This document shows, one piece after another, positions 21,627-22,168 of a stretch of 22,168 bases of DNA. Under the pieces are notes generated by a model. It ran no database searches. It had not been told where the DNA came from and saw nothing but the letters and a program-made list of their open reading frames with translations. The translations under genes were made by a program, and so were the position numbers. Each line of letters begins with the position of its first letter. Positions within the stretch are counted from its first letter, which is position 1. The stretch comes from DASPWV01 sp046727855 (GTDB lineage Bacteria; Acidobacteriota; Vicinamibacteria; Vicinamibacterales; UBA2999): assembly GCA_046727855.1 (NCBI GenBank), contig JBKPDL010000155.1, positions 1-22,168 on the forward strand, given 5' to 3'.

Positions 21627-22168
21627 TCTTCGCGCTCGCTTGCGAGCGTTGATTCGATCCGTCGATCCGGAATCAGCCAGACCAACGCAACGCCGACGTA
21701 CAACACGTCGCTGATTGCCTGATGCACAAAGGCGAGCGGAATCGCAGCGGCGTACATCAGGAGCGACAGCTTTCCCTTCCTGTCGTGGCCGACGGCCCTC
21801 GCCAGCCGCGATGTCGGTCCATCCGCTCGGATGATCACGCTCTGAAGGATCGTCCAGGCGAGCGCCGCGCACAGCTGCACCACGCCGTATGCGGCCGTGG
21901 GCAGCGGCGCGAAGTGGTTTTCGCCCATCCAACCGGTCACAAACGGCATGAGCGACAGCCAGAACATCAGGTGAAGGTTGGCCCACAATACGCCGCCGGT
22001 CACGCGCGCGGTGGCATGCAGCAGGTGATGGTGATTGTTCCAGTAAATGCCCAGCATCACGAAGCTGAGCACGTAGGTGAGCACGACGGGCAGCAGCGGC
22101 TGCAGCGCCGCAAGATCGGTGCCGTGCGGCACGCGCAACTCCAGCACCATGATGGTAATCAGAATTGC
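21590..22168 (-). CDS. TMEM175-family potassium-channel-like protein (5'-truncated by window edge)
   Basis: 193 codons are visible; the frame stays open to the right edge (AILITIMVLELRVPHG), so the Met at 22150 is internal, not the start. Bacterial TMEM175 (DUF1211) proteins begin with a selectivity span containing FSDG shortly before ITLLVLEL; that part is outside the window. Seen: VLELRVPHGTDLAALQPLLP, a span VVLTYVLSFVMLGIYWNNHH with the typical YWxxHH, LLHATARVTGGVLWANLHLMFWLSLMPFVTGW and further spans, about five in the visible part. Likely role: potassium-conducting membrane channel. The last 11 residues (TSSKFKVQSSK) and the stop codon are encoded by the heptamer repeat, so the native C-terminus was probably replaced. 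Confidence 0.85.
   Translation of the reverse strand, partial: AILITIMVLELRVPHGTDLAALQPLLPVVLTYVLSFVMLGIYWNNHHHLLHATARVTGGVLWANLHLMFWLSLMPFVTGWMGENHFAPLPTAAYGVVQLCAALAWTILQSVIIRADGPTSRLARAVGHDRKGKLSLLMYAAAIPLAFVHQAISDVLYVGVALVWLIPDRRIESTLASEREDTSSKFKVQSSK

Overview
The window is GC-rich, densely packed bacterial DNA. It holds 12 complete protein genes and two genes cut by the window edges (metK on the left, a TMEM175-type channel on the right). I see no tRNA, rRNA, CRISPR array, transposase or phage gene. Gene content fits a soil-type Acidobacteriota genome, possibly Vicinamibacterales: a large exported M14 peptidase, an exported P1-family peptidase, a YbhGFSR/CecR-like efflux operon, an AddAB pair, and AT-rich short-sequence repeats in intergenic gaps. 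This placement is inference from style, not from a marker gene.

Region 1 (1-1455): 5' two thirds of metK on the minus strand. Its leader carries a sigma70-like promoter (972-1000), a pseudoknot-capable aptamer resembling the SAM-II class (about 900-957), an antiterminator hairpin and an overlapping intrinsic terminator (873-907). A divergent SixA-like phosphohistidine phosphatase starts inside the metK promoter. Region 2 (1547-3214): two minus-strand genes for exported or anchored proteins, a DUF442 dual-specificity-phosphatase-like protein and a Pro-rich/glycine-zipper protein. Region 3 (3418-9000): an exported M14 metallopeptidase on the plus strand, then a minus-strand pair for an M20 peptidase/deacylase and an exported P1-family (DmpA/NylC-like) hydrolase. 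Region 4 (8906-11036): a sodium:solute symporter overlapping an SDR dehydrogenase. Region 5 (11017-14608): a minus-strand efflux operon (HlyD-type adaptor, ABC ATPase, ABC-2 permease, CecR-like TetR regulator) joined by 1-4 nt overlaps or a 3 nt gap, with a 29 bp dyad over its promoter. Region 6 (14668-21452): addB and addA, the two subunits of a RecBCD-type helicase-nuclease. Region 7 (21590-22168): the partial potassium-channel-like gene.

Two things stand out. First, the metK leader looks like a complete transcription-attenuating SAM-II-like switch in which the same 6-nt segment can join either the aptamer pseudoknot or the antiterminator. Second, each of the three convergent gene junctions that has any intergenic space contains an AT-rich inverted repeat built from tandem 7-8 nt units (1466-1544, 6391-6502, 21491-21626). 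A related repeat, GC-rich and in frame, lies inside addB (15366-15425). The hairpins may act as bidirectional terminators that evolve by repeat slippage. One of them supplies the last 11 codons and stop of the channel gene.
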